Of a stretch of DNA of 64,000 nt, positions 27,146 to 37,123 are shown in pieces. The notes under the pieces were generated by a model that made no database searches, was not told where the DNA came from, and was given only the letters and a program-made list of their open reading frames with translations. The stretch covers positions 1 through 64,000 of the forward strand of contig NZ_JAUOQH010000003.1 of NCBI RefSeq assembly GCF_030547075.1, in the 5' to 3' direction. The stretch comes from Alteromonas sp. 1_MG-2023. Lineage in GTDB: Bacteria; Pseudomonadota; Gammaproteobacteria; Enterobacterales; Alteromonadaceae. Positions within the stretch are counted from its first letter, which is position 1; each line of letters begins with the position of its first letter. Position numbers and translations under genes: made by a program.

Positions 27146-28246
27146 TTAATCGTGTACGTATTCAACTACTTCTAGGCCATAGCCTGATAAGGCATGATAC
27201 TTAATAGGTTTGCTTAGCAGACGCATTTTTTGAACGCCAATAGAGGCTAATATTTGGCTGCCCACACCAACAGTGCGTGATGAGCCCTGCCAATCAGCAC
27301 CCGTTGGGCGCTCGCCTCTATCTTCTGCCGCAAAACGTCGAACTTGTTGCTCAATTTGCTCATCTTTACCCAGCAATACCAGAACACCGCCTTCGTCAGC
27401 AATTTTTTGCATACCTTCAGATAAGGTGAGCGAGCGATGAATACCACGGGTAGAGCCCAGCAAATCACTAAAGGTGTTATGCAAATGCACGCGAACCAAT
27501 GTTGGGTTTTCAGCGGTCACTTCACCTTTTTTCAACGCAAAGTGTAGCTGGTTATCAATACTGTCTTTAAACGTATGAAGCTCGAAATCACCATACTCTG
27601 TAGGTAAGTTGCACTGAGCAACTTTTTCAATAGTGGTTTCGTTTAGGTTTCTGTACTCGATTAAATCGGCAATGGTGCCAATTTTAAGGTCGTGTTTCTC
27701 GGCGAATTTCTCAAGTTCCGGACGGCGAGCCATTGAACCGTCTTCATTTAAAATTTCAACGATAACGCCAGCTGGCTCTAATCCTGCTAGACGGGGTAAG
27801 TCGACACCCGCTTCGGTATGCCCTGCACGGTTTAATACACCGCCTTCTTTGGCGATAAGCGGAAATATATGTCCTGGCTGTACGATGTCGGTCGCCTTCG
27901 CTTCTTTAGCAACGGCAGCTTTAATGGTAACCGCGCGATCTGCTGCTGAAATACCGGTAGTTACACCAGTGGCCGCTTCAATCGATACGGTAAAGTTGGT
28001 AGAGAATTGCGCTTCGTTTTTATCCACCATTAACGGTAGATTAAGGCGTCTACAGCGTGCTTCGGTCATAGGTAGACAAACTAAACCTCTGGCATGCGTT
28101 ACCATAAAGTTAATCGCTTCTGGCGTTACGTGCTCTGCTGCCATAATAAGATCGCCTTCGTTTTCGCGATCTTCATCATCCATCAAGATAACCATTTTAC
28201 CCAGGCGAATGTCTTCAATAATTTCTTTCGAGGTGTTAAATGCCAT
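27146..28246 (-). CDS. ribBA: RibBX: DHBP synthase with degenerate GTP cyclohydrolase II domain
   Basis: Residues 1-200 form 3,4-dihydroxy-2-butanone 4-phosphate synthase with the metal/substrate site [11 protein letters not shown] (about 23-33) and HTEAGVDL, so this half looks active. Residues 205-366 resemble GTP cyclohydrolase II, but the zinc-binding cysteines (normally C-x10-C-x-C in a GSLRCDCG context) are absent: here the segment reads [11 protein letters not shown], and the catalytic DLRxYG stretch is altered. Annotators usually call this RibBA. It fits the RibBX architecture described in Shewanella, in which only RibB works, and an independent RibA would be needed elsewhere. 22 bases after ribE. 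Confidence 0.9.
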   Translation of the reverse strand: MAFNTSKEIIEDIRLGKMVILMDDEDRENEGDLIMAAEHVTPEAINFMVTHARGLVCLPMTEARCRRLNLPLMVDKNEAQFSTNFTVSIEAATGVTTGISAADRAVTIKAAVAKEAKATDIVQPGHIFPLIAKEGGVLNRAGHTEAGVDLPRLAGLEPAGVIVEILNEDGSMARRPELEKFAEKHDLKIGTIADLIEYRNLNETTIEKVAQCNLPTEYGDFELHTFKDSIDNQLHFALKKGEVTAENPTLVRVHLHNTFSDLLGSTRGIHRSLTLSEGMQKIADEGGVLVLLGKDEQIEQQVRRFAAEDRGERPTGADWQGSSRTVGVGSQILASIGVQKMRLLSKPIKYHALSGYGLEVVEYVHD

Positions 28247-28268
28247 AGTTTTTATACTTCTTGTAGGG

Positions 28269-28931
28269 TTACTTTCTCAAAAATCCGTTCTCAGCCAAAA
28301 ACGCCATATCAATATCTTTCGATATAGGTGAAGCTGCTTTATCACCCATCATTAAGCGTTCAAGGTAACGTGCTATTACATCTACTTCTAAATTTACTGC
28401 GGTGCCCACTTCGTAATTTCCCATTACCGTTTCTTTTAACGTATGAGGAATTATCCATAGCATAAACTCGGCACCGTTAACTTCGTTTACGGTTAAACTT
28501 ACGCCATCAACGGTGATACTGCCCTTATGCGCAATATACTTGGCTAAAGATGTAGGTGCTTTTACCCAAAATTCAACATAATCGGTGTGTTTTATAATTT
28601 TGCTAATCTCGCCCACACCGTCCACATGCCCTGAAACAATGTGTCCGCCCAATCTGTCGGTGGGTCGCATTGCCTTTTCAAGATTAACCGTAGAGCCTGT
28701 ACCGTAGTGGGCAAAGCCAGTTAATTTTATAGTTTCAGCCGATACGTCCGCACAGTAATAATCGCTGCCCATATCGGTAACCGTTAGGCATACCCCGTTG
28801 GTAGCGATACTGTCACCAAGGGCAACATCGGCCATATCCAGTGTAGTTGATGAAACCGTTAACCGTATGTCACTACCACGGTTATCGAGTTTAGTAATCT
28901 TGCCTAAAGCTTGAATAATTCCAGTAAACAT
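28269..28931 (-). CDS. ribE: Riboflavin synthase, alpha chain
   Basis: Dismutates two 6,7-dimethyl-8-ribityllumazine molecules into riboflavin and the pyrimidine that RibH re-uses. At 220 residues it has the start [12 protein letters not shown] and two lumazine-binding repeats, the first ending near 95 ([13 protein letters not shown]) and the second beginning near 98 with its own [13 protein letters not shown]. It lies between ribD (15-base gap) and ribBX. Confidence 0.96.
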   Translation of the reverse strand: MFTGIIQALGKITKLDNRGSDIRLTVSSTTLDMADVALGDSIATNGVCLTVTDMGSDYYCADVSAETIKLTGFAHYGTGSTVNLEKAMRPTDRLGGHIVSGHVDGVGEISKIIKHTDYVEFWVKAPTSLAKYIAHKGSITVDGVSLTVNEVNGAEFMLWIIPHTLKETVMGNYEVGTAVNLEVDVIARYLERLMMGDKAASPISKDIDMAFLAENGFLRK

Positions 28932-28946
28932 AATGTTCCTATAAGG

Positions 28947-30152
28947 CTATTGAGGGCTGTTGAGGCTGTAACGAAGCTTCATATCGTTACCTATTTGTCG
29001 ACTTTCAATCAGCGACAATTCAATAGCTTGATTCAATTCAGTAAAAGTGGGTAAAGATACCATACTCACCCCTTTGTCTCCCAATAGCTTGGGTGCTTGG
29101 TAACAGATGAGTTCATCTACTTCGCCGGCCATTAGCAATGCCCCCGCTAAACCTGGCCCAGCTTCAACCCATACTTCATTAAATTGCATAGCGCCTAACT
29201 GCAGCATGAGTTTACTAATATCCACTTTGTCGTTTAAGGCATCAATAAGCAGGTGTTGGCGACTATCAGTATCGGCGTTATTTTGGGTAGATGCCACGAA
29301 GGTTGGATGACCATCGTTCATGCACGTATAGTCCCTTGAAAGATCATCGGCACTATTCACAATCACCCGTACTGGCTGGCGAATAGTCTCTAAGGGGTAA
29401 TGGGTAAATTTAGCTTCGCCCGGCCTAACCAATAAGCTTGGATTATCGGCTTTGACGGTACCTGAACCGGTTAACACTGCGCAGCTTTGCGCACGATAAT
29501 GCTGCACATCTCTTCTGGCTTCTGGCCCAGTTATCCATTGGCTGTTGCCATTTTGAAGTGCTATTTTGCCGTCAACACTGATGCCTAATTTCACTCGAAC
29601 ATAAGGCTTACCGGTCAACATGCGCTTAATAAAGCCGGGGTTTAATGCCGCGGATTCCGCAGACATGATATCGGACGACACCTCAATACCCGCGTCTTGT
29701 AGCATGCGGATACCGTTTCCACTCACGTTGGGATTAGGATCGGTCATGGCAATAACCACCCGCGAGACTTGTGCTTTTATCAGTGCTTCTGCGCAGGGGG
29801 GGGTTCGGCCATAATGGCTGCATGGCTCTAACGTTACGTAGGCTGTGGCGCCTTTTGCACTTTTCCCGGCTTCGCGAAGCGCGTGTATTTCAGCATGCGG
29901 CGTACCGGCTTGAATATGTACACCTTGGCCAATAGATTCATTGTGATTGTCAACAATGACACAGCCAACACGGGGATTAGGAGAAGTAGTATATTGGCCT
30001 TTTTGCGCCAGTCGAATGGCTTTGGCCATCCAATAATAATCAATTTCAACCGCCCTGTTAGGCAACTCACTGGTTGAACTACTACTGTGGCTTTTGCCTA
30101 CGTCGGTGTTTGAGCCGCTATTTACATGCGCATGGGTAGTATTAATTGACAC
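28947..30152 (-). CDS. ribD: Bifunctional riboflavin deaminase/reductase RibD
   Basis: Second and third steps of riboflavin synthesis: deamination of the diaminopyrimidine and NADPH reduction of its ribosyl side chain. The N-terminal deaminase has the zinc site H-A-E (about 85-87) and PCSHYGRTPPC (about 112-122); the reductase domain (about 180-395) has KLGISVDGKIA. The protein is 401 residues, with about 35 extra N-terminal residues rich in Ser/Asn before the first family helix, so an internal start near MAKAIRLA is possible. 14 bases after nrdR. Confidence 0.95.
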   Translation of the reverse strand: MSINTTHAHVNSGSNTDVGKSHSSSSTSELPNRAVEIDYYWMAKAIRLAQKGQYTTSPNPRVGCVIVDNHNESIGQGVHIQAGTPHAEIHALREAGKSAKGATAYVTLEPCSHYGRTPPCAEALIKAQVSRVVIAMTDPNPNVSGNGIRMLQDAGIEVSSDIMSAESAALNPGFIKRMLTGKPYVRVKLGISVDGKIALQNGNSQWITGPEARRDVQHYRAQSCAVLTGSGTVKADNPSLLVRPGEAKFTHYPLETIRQPVRVIVNSADDLSRDYTCMNDGHPTFVASTQNNADTDSRQHLLIDALNDKVDISKLMLQLGAMQFNEVWVEAGPGLAGALLMAGEVDELICYQAPKLLGDKGVSMVSLPTFTELNQAIELSLIESRQIGNDMKLRYSLNSPQ

Positions 30153-30166
30153 TGCATATCCCGTGG

Positions 30167-30616
30167 TTAATCTCCTAGCTTGGCTATTTCCTCACCAAAC
30201 TCTCGGATATCTTCGAAGGAACGATACACAGAGGCAAACCGCACGTAAGCGACCTTATCCAGCTCTTTAAGTGCTTTCATAATAAGGTTGCCAAGCAGTT
30301 CACTTCCTACCTCTCGTTCGCCGGTAGCCCGAAGCTGTGATTTAAGCGATAAGATACACTGCTCAACTTTTTCTGTACTTACTGGGCGTTTTTCTAGTGC
30401 GCGTTGTAAGCCTGCACGAAGCTTATCTTCATTGAAGGGCTCTCGTGAACCATCACGTTTTATAACACGTGGCATCACAAGTTCTGCACTTTCAAAGGTA
30501 GTAAAACGCTCGTGACACATTGCGCATTCACGACGCCTGCGCACCTGATGCCCCTCTGCCACTAGGCGAGAGTCAATCACTTTTGTTTCTTGTGCTGAAC
30601 AAAAGGGGCAAAACAT
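30167..30616 (-). CDS. nrdR: Transcriptional repressor NrdR
   Basis: Zinc- and ATP-dependent repressor of ribonucleotide reductase genes. At 149 residues it has a zinc ribbon with C3, C6, C31 and C34 and an ATP-cone domain (about 49-139; [20 protein letters not shown]). Heads the ribD-ribE-ribBX-ribH-nusB operon as in E. coli and lies 85 bases downstream of glyA; the glyA-nrdR-rib order is also common. No NrdR box was sought beyond this locus. Confidence 0.97.
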   Translation of the reverse strand: MFCPFCSAQETKVIDSRLVAEGHQVRRRRECAMCHERFTTFESAELVMPRVIKRDGSREPFNEDKLRAGLQRALEKRPVSTEKVEQCILSLKSQLRATGEREVGSELLGNLIMKALKELDKVAYVRFASVYRSFEDIREFGEEIAKLGD

Positions 30617-30701
30617 GAGCTTTCCTTAACGTACTTTTTCACTCCAGCACCAACCTATTTCGTACTAGGCTAGCGCGGAGTCGATTTCTTATAGAGGTAG
30701 C

Positions 30702-31958
30702 TTACGCGTAAACAGGGAACTGTTCACAAAGGGCAACCACTTCACTCTTAACACGGTCGATAACGCTGTCGTCGCCCATGTTATCTAGCACATCACAAAT
30801 CCACGTTGAGACTTGCTTCGCTTGTTCTTCTTTAAAACCACGACGAGTAATAGCTGGGCTACCGATACGCAGTCCGCTGGTAACAAACGGTGAGCGAGGA
30901 TCGTTAGGAACCGAGTTCTTATTAACAGTAATGTTAGCAGAACCAAGGGCTGCATCAGCCTCTTTACCGGTAATATCTTTATCGATAAGGTCTAACAAGA
31001 ACAAATGGTTTTCTGTACCATTTGATACAATTTTGTATCCACGTTCTTGCATAACTGCCACCATGGCTTTTGCGTTAGCAACAACCTGCGTTTGGTACTC
31101 TTTAAAGTCTGGCTGAAGTGCTTCTTTGAAGGCTACTGCTTTTGCTGCAATAACGTGACACAAAGGACCACCTTGGTTACCAGGGAATACTGAGCTTTGA
31201 AGCTTTTTATAAATCGCTTCGTCACCACAGGCAGACAAAATTAGTCCACTTCGTGGGCCCGCAAGGGTTTTATGTGTGGTTGTAGTCACTACGTGTGCGT
31301 GAGGCAGTGGATTAGGGTAAACACCCGCTGCAATCAAACCCGCCACGTGAGCCATATCAACCAACAAGAAAGCGCCAACACTATCAGCGATTTCACGGAA
31401 TTTTGCCCAATCAACAACACCAGAGTATGCTGAAAAACCACCAATAATCATTTTTGGTTTATGTTCTTCCGCTAAGGCTGCAACTTGTGCATAGTCGATT
31501 TCGCCCGTTTCGTGGTTTAAACCATACTGAACTGCGTTGTAGGTTTTCCCCGAAAAGTTAACGTGAGAACCATGAGTAAGGTGACCACCTTCAGAAAGGC
31601 TCATACCTAGCACAGTGTCTCCAGCGTCAAGCAAAGCCATAAATACAGCTGAGTTTGCTTGTGAACCTGAGTGGGGCTGAACGTTTGCGTAATCTGCACC
31701 GAAAAGCTCTTTTGCACGGTCAATAGCCAGTTGCTCTACCACATCTACGTGTTCACAACCGCCGTAATAACGCTTACCTGGGTAACCTTCAGCGTACTTA
31801 TTCGTAAGCTGCGAGCCCTGTGCTTCCATAACCCGTGGGCTACAGTAGTTTTCAGAGGCGATAAGTTCGATATGCTGTTCCTGACGGACAACCTCTTTAG
31901 CCATTGCATCGGCTAGTTCTGGATCAAAGTCAGCGATATTCATTTCGCGAGGTAACAT
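30702..31958 (-). CDS. glyA: Serine hydroxymethyltransferase
   Basis: PLP enzyme that converts serine and tetrahydrofolate to glycine and methylene-tetrahydrofolate, the main source of one-carbon units. The 418 residues align along the whole length with E. coli GlyA; the PLP lysine is in [16 protein letters not shown] near 229, and the N-terminal [10 protein letters not shown] is intact. PdxH, which makes PLP, is encoded at 42554-43192. Upstream gene on the same strand is lpxD, 135 bases away. Confidence 0.97.
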   Translation of the reverse strand: MLPREMNIADFDPELADAMAKEVVRQEQHIELIASENYCSPRVMEAQGSQLTNKYAEGYPGKRYYGGCEHVDVVEQLAIDRAKELFGADYANVQPHSGSQANSAVFMALLDAGDTVLGMSLSEGGHLTHGSHVNFSGKTYNAVQYGLNHETGEIDYAQVAALAEEHKPKMIIGGFSAYSGVVDWAKFREIADSVGAFLLVDMAHVAGLIAAGVYPNPLPHAHVVTTTTHKTLAGPRSGLILSACGDEAIYKKLQSSVFPGNQGGPLCHVIAAKAVAFKEALQPDFKEYQTQVVANAKAMVAVMQERGYKIVSNGTENHLFLLDLIDKDITGKEADAALGSANITVNKNSVPNDPRSPFVTSGLRIGSPAITRRGFKEEQAKQVSTWICDVLDNMGDDSVIDRVKSEVVALCEQFPVYA

Positions 31959-32093
31959 GAGGGCTCCTTAACGGCGTTAATTGATGGCTTGTTCGTGGCA
32001 TATTCTAGTCATTTTGCGTAGCTTGTATACCGCTTTATGACCAATTTAATTGAAATGGCGCAGGTTTAACGAATTCCCTGCGCTGTGTCGTGA

Positions 32094-33122
32094 TCAGACC
32101 TGTTTTTCTAACGCCTTCACGCGATCGTATAAACTGCCAATTTTTTGCAGTCTTACGGTATTTCTCTTCCACTCTCTATTCGTAGAGGCAGGTTGACCAG
32201 AAGAATAAACCCCAGGCTCAGTAATATCTTGCACTATCATGGAATAACCGGTGACCTGCACTTTGTCGCAAATGGAAATATGACCGTTTACGCCAACGCC
32301 ACCGCCGATAACAACGTACTTTCCAATGTGACAACTGCCTGCAATACCGGTTGCACCACAGATACAGGAATGGTCGCCGATAATGCAGTTATGCCCCACC
32401 TGCACTTGGTTATCAATAATCACATTTTTGCCTAGCACCGTGTCTTCCATGGCGCCGCGGTCTATAGTACTGCTTGCACCAATTTGACTGTCATCACCGA
32501 TTTGAACGGAACCGGTTTGAGGAATAGGTATCCACACACCTTTGTCGTTCGCGTAGCCAAAACCCGCCGCCCCAATAACCGTTTGGCTGTGTATCGCTAC
32601 GCGTTTTCCTATAACAACATCGTGGTAAATAGTAACGTTAGGGTGAATAACACAACCTTCCCCTATTTGTGTACCTCTACGGATAACCGTATTTGCACCA
32701 ATAGTCACCCTCTCGCCTATCACCACATTATCTTCAATGATGACATTGTGACCTAAGGATACATCGCTACCGATATTAGCCGAAGAAGCAATCACAGCGG
32801 TTTCGGCAATACCACTTGCAACGACTGGCGTGGTGTCGAAAAGCTGTGCGATGCGTGCGAATGCTGCGTGAGGGTTGTCTACCACAAGCGCGGGGCACGG
32901 TGCCGTGTCTTTTAAGCTGCTGTGAAGAATAACCGCACCGGCAGAGGTATCGGTCAGCTGTGACTTGTATTTAGGATTAGTAAGAAACGAGATTTGATGG
33001 CTGGCAGCACCTGCCAATGTACCTACTGCAGAGATAACGACACTGCCGTCGCCCTCCACGATGCCACCTACATGGCTGGCAAGTTCTGATAGGCTGTAGG
33101 GGCGTTTATTCATTGCAGTCAT
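32094..33122 (-). CDS. lpxD: UDP-3-O-(3-hydroxyacyl)glucosamine N-acyltransferase
   Basis: Third step of lipid A synthesis: transfers a 3-hydroxyacyl chain from acyl carrier protein to UDP-3-O-acyl-glucosamine. At 342 residues it has the uridine-binding N-terminal domain (about 8-100), a left-handed beta helix of hexapeptide repeats (about 105-305) with the catalytic His region IDNQVQVGHN, and a C-terminal helix. The active-site region is intact. In most gammaproteobacteria lpxD sits in bamA-skp-lpxD-fabZ-lpxA; here it stands between glyA and ettA. Another copy elsewhere cannot be excluded. Confidence 0.92.
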   Translation of the reverse strand: MTAMNKRPYSLSELASHVGGIVEGDGSVVISAVGTLAGAASHQISFLTNPKYKSQLTDTSAGAVILHSSLKDTAPCPALVVDNPHAAFARIAQLFDTTPVVASGIAETAVIASSANIGSDVSLGHNVIIEDNVVIGERVTIGANTVIRRGTQIGEGCVIHPNVTIYHDVVIGKRVAIHSQTVIGAAGFGYANDKGVWIPIPQTGSVQIGDDSQIGASSTIDRGAMEDTVLGKNVIIDNQVQVGHNCIIGDHSCICGATGIAGSCHIGKYVVIGGGVGVNGHISICDKVQVTGYSMIVQDITEPGVYSSGQPASTNREWKRNTVRLQKIGSLYDRVKALEKQV

Positions 33123-33333
33123 ACCGTGGATACCTGTTTTATCGTTAAAGCGTATGCTAGTGAAGTTTACCTTAATTCTAAAAGGTGACCGACGTATTAT
33201 TCATACTTTTCGACTTCTTTTTACCTTATTTGAACAAAATACCATCAAGCACAAGGTTCAATGGCGCTTCACACTGGCACAGACTATCCTGTTACGAGTA
33301 CAATGATGCTTTATTTTCTGGCAAGGACACAGC

Positions 33334-35001
33334 ATGGCTCAATACGTTTACAGTATGCATCGCGTGGGGAAAATTGTTCCACCGAACCGTCAAATTCTTA
33401 AAAATATTTCACTTAGCTTTTTTCCAGGTGCCAAAATTGGCGTATTGGGTTTAAACGGGTCAGGTAAATCTACGCTGCTTCGAATTATGGCTGGGCTAGA
33501 TACTGAAATAGAAGGTGAAGCACGTCCACAACCTGGACTTAAAATTGGCTACCTTCCTCAAGAGCCTCAACTAGACGAGTCGAAAGATGTTCGAGGGAAC
33601 GTGGAAGAAGCATTAGCTGACGTAAAACACGCCCTCACCCGCTTGGATGAAGTATATGCAGCCTACGCAGAAGCCGATGCCGACTTCGACGCCCTTGCAA
33701 AAGAACAAGGTGAACTTGAAGCCATCATTCAATCTAAAGATGGTCACAATTTAGAGAATACGTTAAACCGTGCTGCTGAAGCCCTTCGTCTTCCAGCATG
33801 GGATGCAGACGTTAGTAAATTATCAGGTGGTGAGCGCCGCCGTGTTGCTTTGTGTCGTCTGTTACTCGAAAAACCAGAAATGCTACTGCTTGACGAACCG
33901 ACCAACCATTTAGATGCTGAATCGGTTGCTTGGTTAGAGCGATTCCTTCACGACTATGAAGGCACCGTTGTGGCCATTACCCATGATAGGTACTTCTTAG
34001 ATAACGTTGCAGGCTGGATATTGGAACTTGACCGTGGTGAAGGTATTCCATGGGAAGGTAACTATTCTTCTTGGTTGGAACAAAAAGACCAGCGTTTACA
34101 GCAAGAAGAGCGTAGCGAAAATGCACGCCAGAAGAGTATTAGACAAGAACTTGAATGGGTACGTTCTAACCCGAAAGGTCGCCACGCGAAAAGCAAAGCA
34201 CGTATGGCCCGTTTCGAAGAGATGTCTACTGGCGATTACCAAAAGCGTAATGAAACGAACGAACTCTTTATTCCGCCAGGTGAGCGTTTAGGCGATAAGG
34301 TTATTGAGGTAGAGAACCTTAAAAAGTCTTACGGTGAACGTGTATTAATTGATGACTTGTCATTCAAAGTACCTAAGGGTGCAATTGTAGGTATTGTAGG
34401 GCCAAACGGCGCGGGTAAATCTACCCTATTTAGAATGCTTACCGGTGCAGAGCAACCTGATTCAGGCGATATTAGCTTGGGTGAATCGGTAAAAATTGCC
34501 AGCGTTGAGCAGTTCCGCGACCATATGAATGAAAACACTACGGTGTTTAAAGAGATATCAGAAGAACAAGATATTATTCGTATTGGTAACTTCGAAATTA
34601 ACAGCCGCGCGTATTGCAGCCGTTTCAATTTTAAAGGTAACGATCAGCAAAAATTCATTAAAGACTTATCGGGCGGTGAGCGAAATCGTGTGCATTTGGC
34701 CAAGCTGCTAAAAGCTGGCGGTAACGTGCTGTTACTCGATGAACCAACCAATGACTTGGATGTCGAAACCTTACGAGCACTAGAAAACGCCTTACTTGAA
34801 TTCCCGGGCTGCGCCATGGTTATTTCCCATGACAGATGGTTCCTAGATAGAGTGGCAACCCATATCATGGATTATCGCGATGAGGGCAATATTAATTTCT
34901 TTGAGGGTAACTACTCTGATTACGAAACCTGGCTTAAAGCTGAATTCGGTCAAGATGCGGTTGAGCCTCACAGACTTAAATACAAACGAATGACCAAGTA
35001 G
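33334..35001 (+). CDS. ettA: Energy-dependent translational throttle protein EttA
   Basis: ABC-F ATPase that binds the ribosomal E site and gates entry into elongation according to ATP/ADP ratio. The 555 residues hold two ABC domains: first Walker A GLNGSGKST (about 39-47) with LSGGERRRVALCRLLL and LLLDEPTNHLD, second Walker A GPNGAGKST (about 356-364) with LSGGERNRVHLAKLL and LLLDEPTNDLD. The linker between them has the family arm and positively charged segment. No membrane domain. Single gene with a terminator. Confidence 0.96.
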   Translation: MAQYVYSMHRVGKIVPPNRQILKNISLSFFPGAKIGVLGLNGSGKSTLLRIMAGLDTEIEGEARPQPGLKIGYLPQEPQLDESKDVRGNVEEALADVKHALTRLDEVYAAYAEADADFDALAKEQGELEAIIQSKDGHNLENTLNRAAEALRLPAWDADVSKLSGGERRRVALCRLLLEKPEMLLLDEPTNHLDAESVAWLERFLHDYEGTVVAITHDRYFLDNVAGWILELDRGEGIPWEGNYSSWLEQKDQRLQQEERSENARQKSIRQELEWVRSNPKGRHAKSKARMARFEEMSTGDYQKRNETNELFIPPGERLGDKVIEVENLKKSYGERVLIDDLSFKVPKGAIVGIVGPNGAGKSTLFRMLTGAEQPDSGDISLGESVKIASVEQFRDHMNENTTVFKEISEEQDIIRIGNFEINSRAYCSRFNFKGNDQQKFIKDLSGGERNRVHLAKLLKAGGNVLLLDEPTNDLDVETLRALENALLEFPGCAMVISHDRWFLDRVATHIMDYRDEGNINFFEGNYSDYETWLKAEFGQDAVEPHRLKYKRMTK

Positions 35002-35036
35002 CCTCTAAAAAACGCACTGTGTTTTTTAATGTAAAT

Positions 35037-35060
35037 CGGGCTCTTATGAGCCCGTTTTTT
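35037..35060 (+). terminator. Terminator after ettA
   Basis: CGGGCTC / GAGCCCG stem with a four-base loop and six T, about 36 bases past the ettA stop. Confidence 0.88.
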
Positions 35061-35163
35061 ATGTCATATTGAATTGGCTAGCACAACGGCACGTTTGCGA
35101 GTTGCCATGCGTATCAACATCGCTAATACTGAATGAATCAACATTTTTTAGTTTGAGGAAGTT

Positions 35164-35586
35164 ATGTCAGACAAACGCTTATTTACCCGAATTCCATTGG
35201 ACGTAAAAGGTACGCTTGCCCATCATGATAAGCGCATAGCGGTTATCGTTAACGATGTATCACTCCAAGGGGTAAAATTGAGCGCACAAGAAGATGCCCT
35301 TAATGAATTACCCTTCGACAGTCATGAGCCTTACACGGCCACATTTAGAGCAAATCAAGACAGCCCTGTTATTACGCTACATATTGAACAGCTTTATCGT
35401 CAGAATGACAGCAGAAAAGACACCGTCTCTTTGGGCTGTAAAGTTTCTCAAATGGATGTAGACAGCATAAGCGCACTCAGGCGCTTAATACTGCTAAATA
35501 GCCAAGACGCTGACTTAAACGAGAAGGAATTAAACGCATTGATTGAAGCAGTCTATTCTAATGCGTCTAACGCATCGCTAAGTTGA
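35164..35586 (+). CDS. PilZ-domain protein, small
   Basis: A 140-residue single-domain c-di-GMP receptor candidate. The two ligand motifs are visible: R-L-F-T-R (residues 5-9, RxxxR) and D-V-S-L-Q-G (about 37-42, DxSxxG). A GAGG-type ribosome site precedes the ATG. Its 3' end overlaps the convergent radA by 34 bases. The partner that it regulates is unknown; a flagellar or type IV pilus role is possible since both systems are present in the window. Confidence 0.88.
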   Translation: MSDKRLFTRIPLDVKGTLAHHDKRIAVIVNDVSLQGVKLSAQEDALNELPFDSHEPYTATFRANQDSPVITLHIEQLYRQNDSRKDTVSLGCKVSQMDVDSISALRRLILLNSQDADLNEKELNALIEAVYSNASNASLS

Positions 35587-36920
35587 GCCACAGGAATAAC
35601 CTTCATTCCATTTATCGCCTGTTTAGGTGCATTGGCTTTGGGTACAATCGCGCGTTTAAAGCCATGTTTAGCGGCTTCAATAATGCGCTCAGTACCATTG
35701 GGAACTGGCCTTATCTCTCCAGCTAAGCCTACTTCACCAAATACAATTAGGTCTTTAGGCAAAGCTCGATTTCGAAAGCTCGATACCATCGCTAGCAGCA
35801 ACGCTAAATCTGCACTGGTTTCACTCACCTTCACACCACCTACCACATTCACAAATACATCTTGGTCATTCATTTGCACATTACCGTGACGATGCAATAC
35901 CGCTAACAACATCGATAAACGGTTTTGATCAAGCCCCACAGCAATTCGCCTTGGGTTAGACATTTGTGAGTAGTCCACCAACGCCTGAATTTCTACCAAT
36001 AGCGGTCGAGTGCCTTCCCAAATCACCATGACACTTGATCCAGGGGTTTCATTTTCACCACGACTTAGGAAAATAGCCGAGGGATTGTTCACCTCTTTTA
36101 GCCCTTTTTCAGTCATCGCAAAAACACCTAACTCGTTAACGGCTCCGAAACGGTTTTTATGGCTACGCAGCGTACGGTAACGGCCATCGCTCTCACCTTC
36201 TAGCATCATTGAACTGTCAATACAGTGTTCTAGCACTTTCGGGCCGGCTAAGTTACCGTCTTTGGTTACATGTCCTACAAGAAACATTGAGATGTGATGT
36301 TGTTTGGCAAAGCGTGTTAAATAAGCGGCACTTTCCCTTACTTGAGATACACTGCCTGGGGCTGACTGCACATCAGCCACATGCATGACTTGAATAGAGT
36401 CGATAACCATGATTTTTGGTTTTTTTGTTAGCGCTAAATCACAGATAGTTTCGACGCTCGTTTCAGCCAACATCATTAGCTTATCATCAGGTAAGTTTAA
36501 GCGCTTGGCACGCATCGCTACTTGCTGAAGCGATTCTTCCCCCGTCACGTATAAAGCGGTTTCAGTTTGTGCCATTTGGCACATTACCTGAAGTAACAAA
36601 GTACTTTTACCGGCCCCCGGAGAGCCGCCAATTAACATAGCTGCTCCAGGTACAATACCGCCACCTAATACTCGGTCTAGTTCTTTAAAACCCGCACTAA
36701 ACCTTGGTAACGATTCCAAATCGATAGCGTTAAGCATTTCGATTTTGGCAGTAGTTTGCCCCGCGTACCCTGACAACGTTGGTTTTGAATTGGCTTTGGC
36801 GCTACTTACTACAAACTCACTAATGGTGTTCCATGCTTTACATTCTGAACACTGTCCTTGCCAGCGTGGAAACTCAGCCCCACAGTCTGAGCACACATAA
36901 GCCGTTTTTCGTTTTGCCAT
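35553..36920 (-). CDS. radA: DNA repair protein RadA
   Basis: RecA-like ATPase that drives branch migration and processing of recombination intermediates. At 455 residues it has an N-terminal zinc finger (C10, C13, C24, C27), Walker A GGSPGAGKST (about 93-102), the RadA-specific KNRFG motif (about 252-256) and a C-terminal Lon-like domain (about 285-455). In E. coli radA follows serB; here serB is nearby but a PilZ gene separates them. Confidence 0.96.
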   Translation of the reverse strand: MAKRKTAYVCSDCGAEFPRWQGQCSECKAWNTISEFVVSSAKANSKPTLSGYAGQTTAKIEMLNAIDLESLPRFSAGFKELDRVLGGGIVPGAAMLIGGSPGAGKSTLLLQVMCQMAQTETALYVTGEESLQQVAMRAKRLNLPDDKLMMLAETSVETICDLALTKKPKIMVIDSIQVMHVADVQSAPGSVSQVRESAAYLTRFAKQHHISMFLVGHVTKDGNLAGPKVLEHCIDSSMMLEGESDGRYRTLRSHKNRFGAVNELGVFAMTEKGLKEVNNPSAIFLSRGENETPGSSVMVIWEGTRPLLVEIQALVDYSQMSNPRRIAVGLDQNRLSMLLAVLHRHGNVQMNDQDVFVNVVGGVKVSETSADLALLLAMVSSFRNRALPKDLIVFGEVGLAGEIRPVPNGTERIIEAAKHGFKRAIVPKANAPKQAINGMKVIPVAQLSDALDALE

Positions 36921-37123
36921 ATTCCAGTTTTATCCCAGCGTGAAAAAGAGTATTCTACCATTATAAAATGTATTAAGGCACGCTAGCCCTTCTTAAGTTA
37001 GCGATAGCTTACCCTTTTGGTAGATAAAAATTAAGCGTGTACAAAACGCTGTTTATTAATAGGTTTAGCTTTATTGCCGATAAAAATGACTATAATAAAA
37101 GAAAGTAAATAAGTTGTGCATAC

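Noticed and set aside
27633..28331. Plus-strand open frame of 232 codons opposite ribBX and ribE
   Set aside because: Antisense to well-supported genes; sequence is Ser/Ala-rich with no recognisable domain, typical of a shadow frame.
33185..33454. 89-codon frame overlapping the start of ettA
   Set aside because: Out of frame with ettA, no motif and no ribosome site; ettA start at 33334 is well supported.
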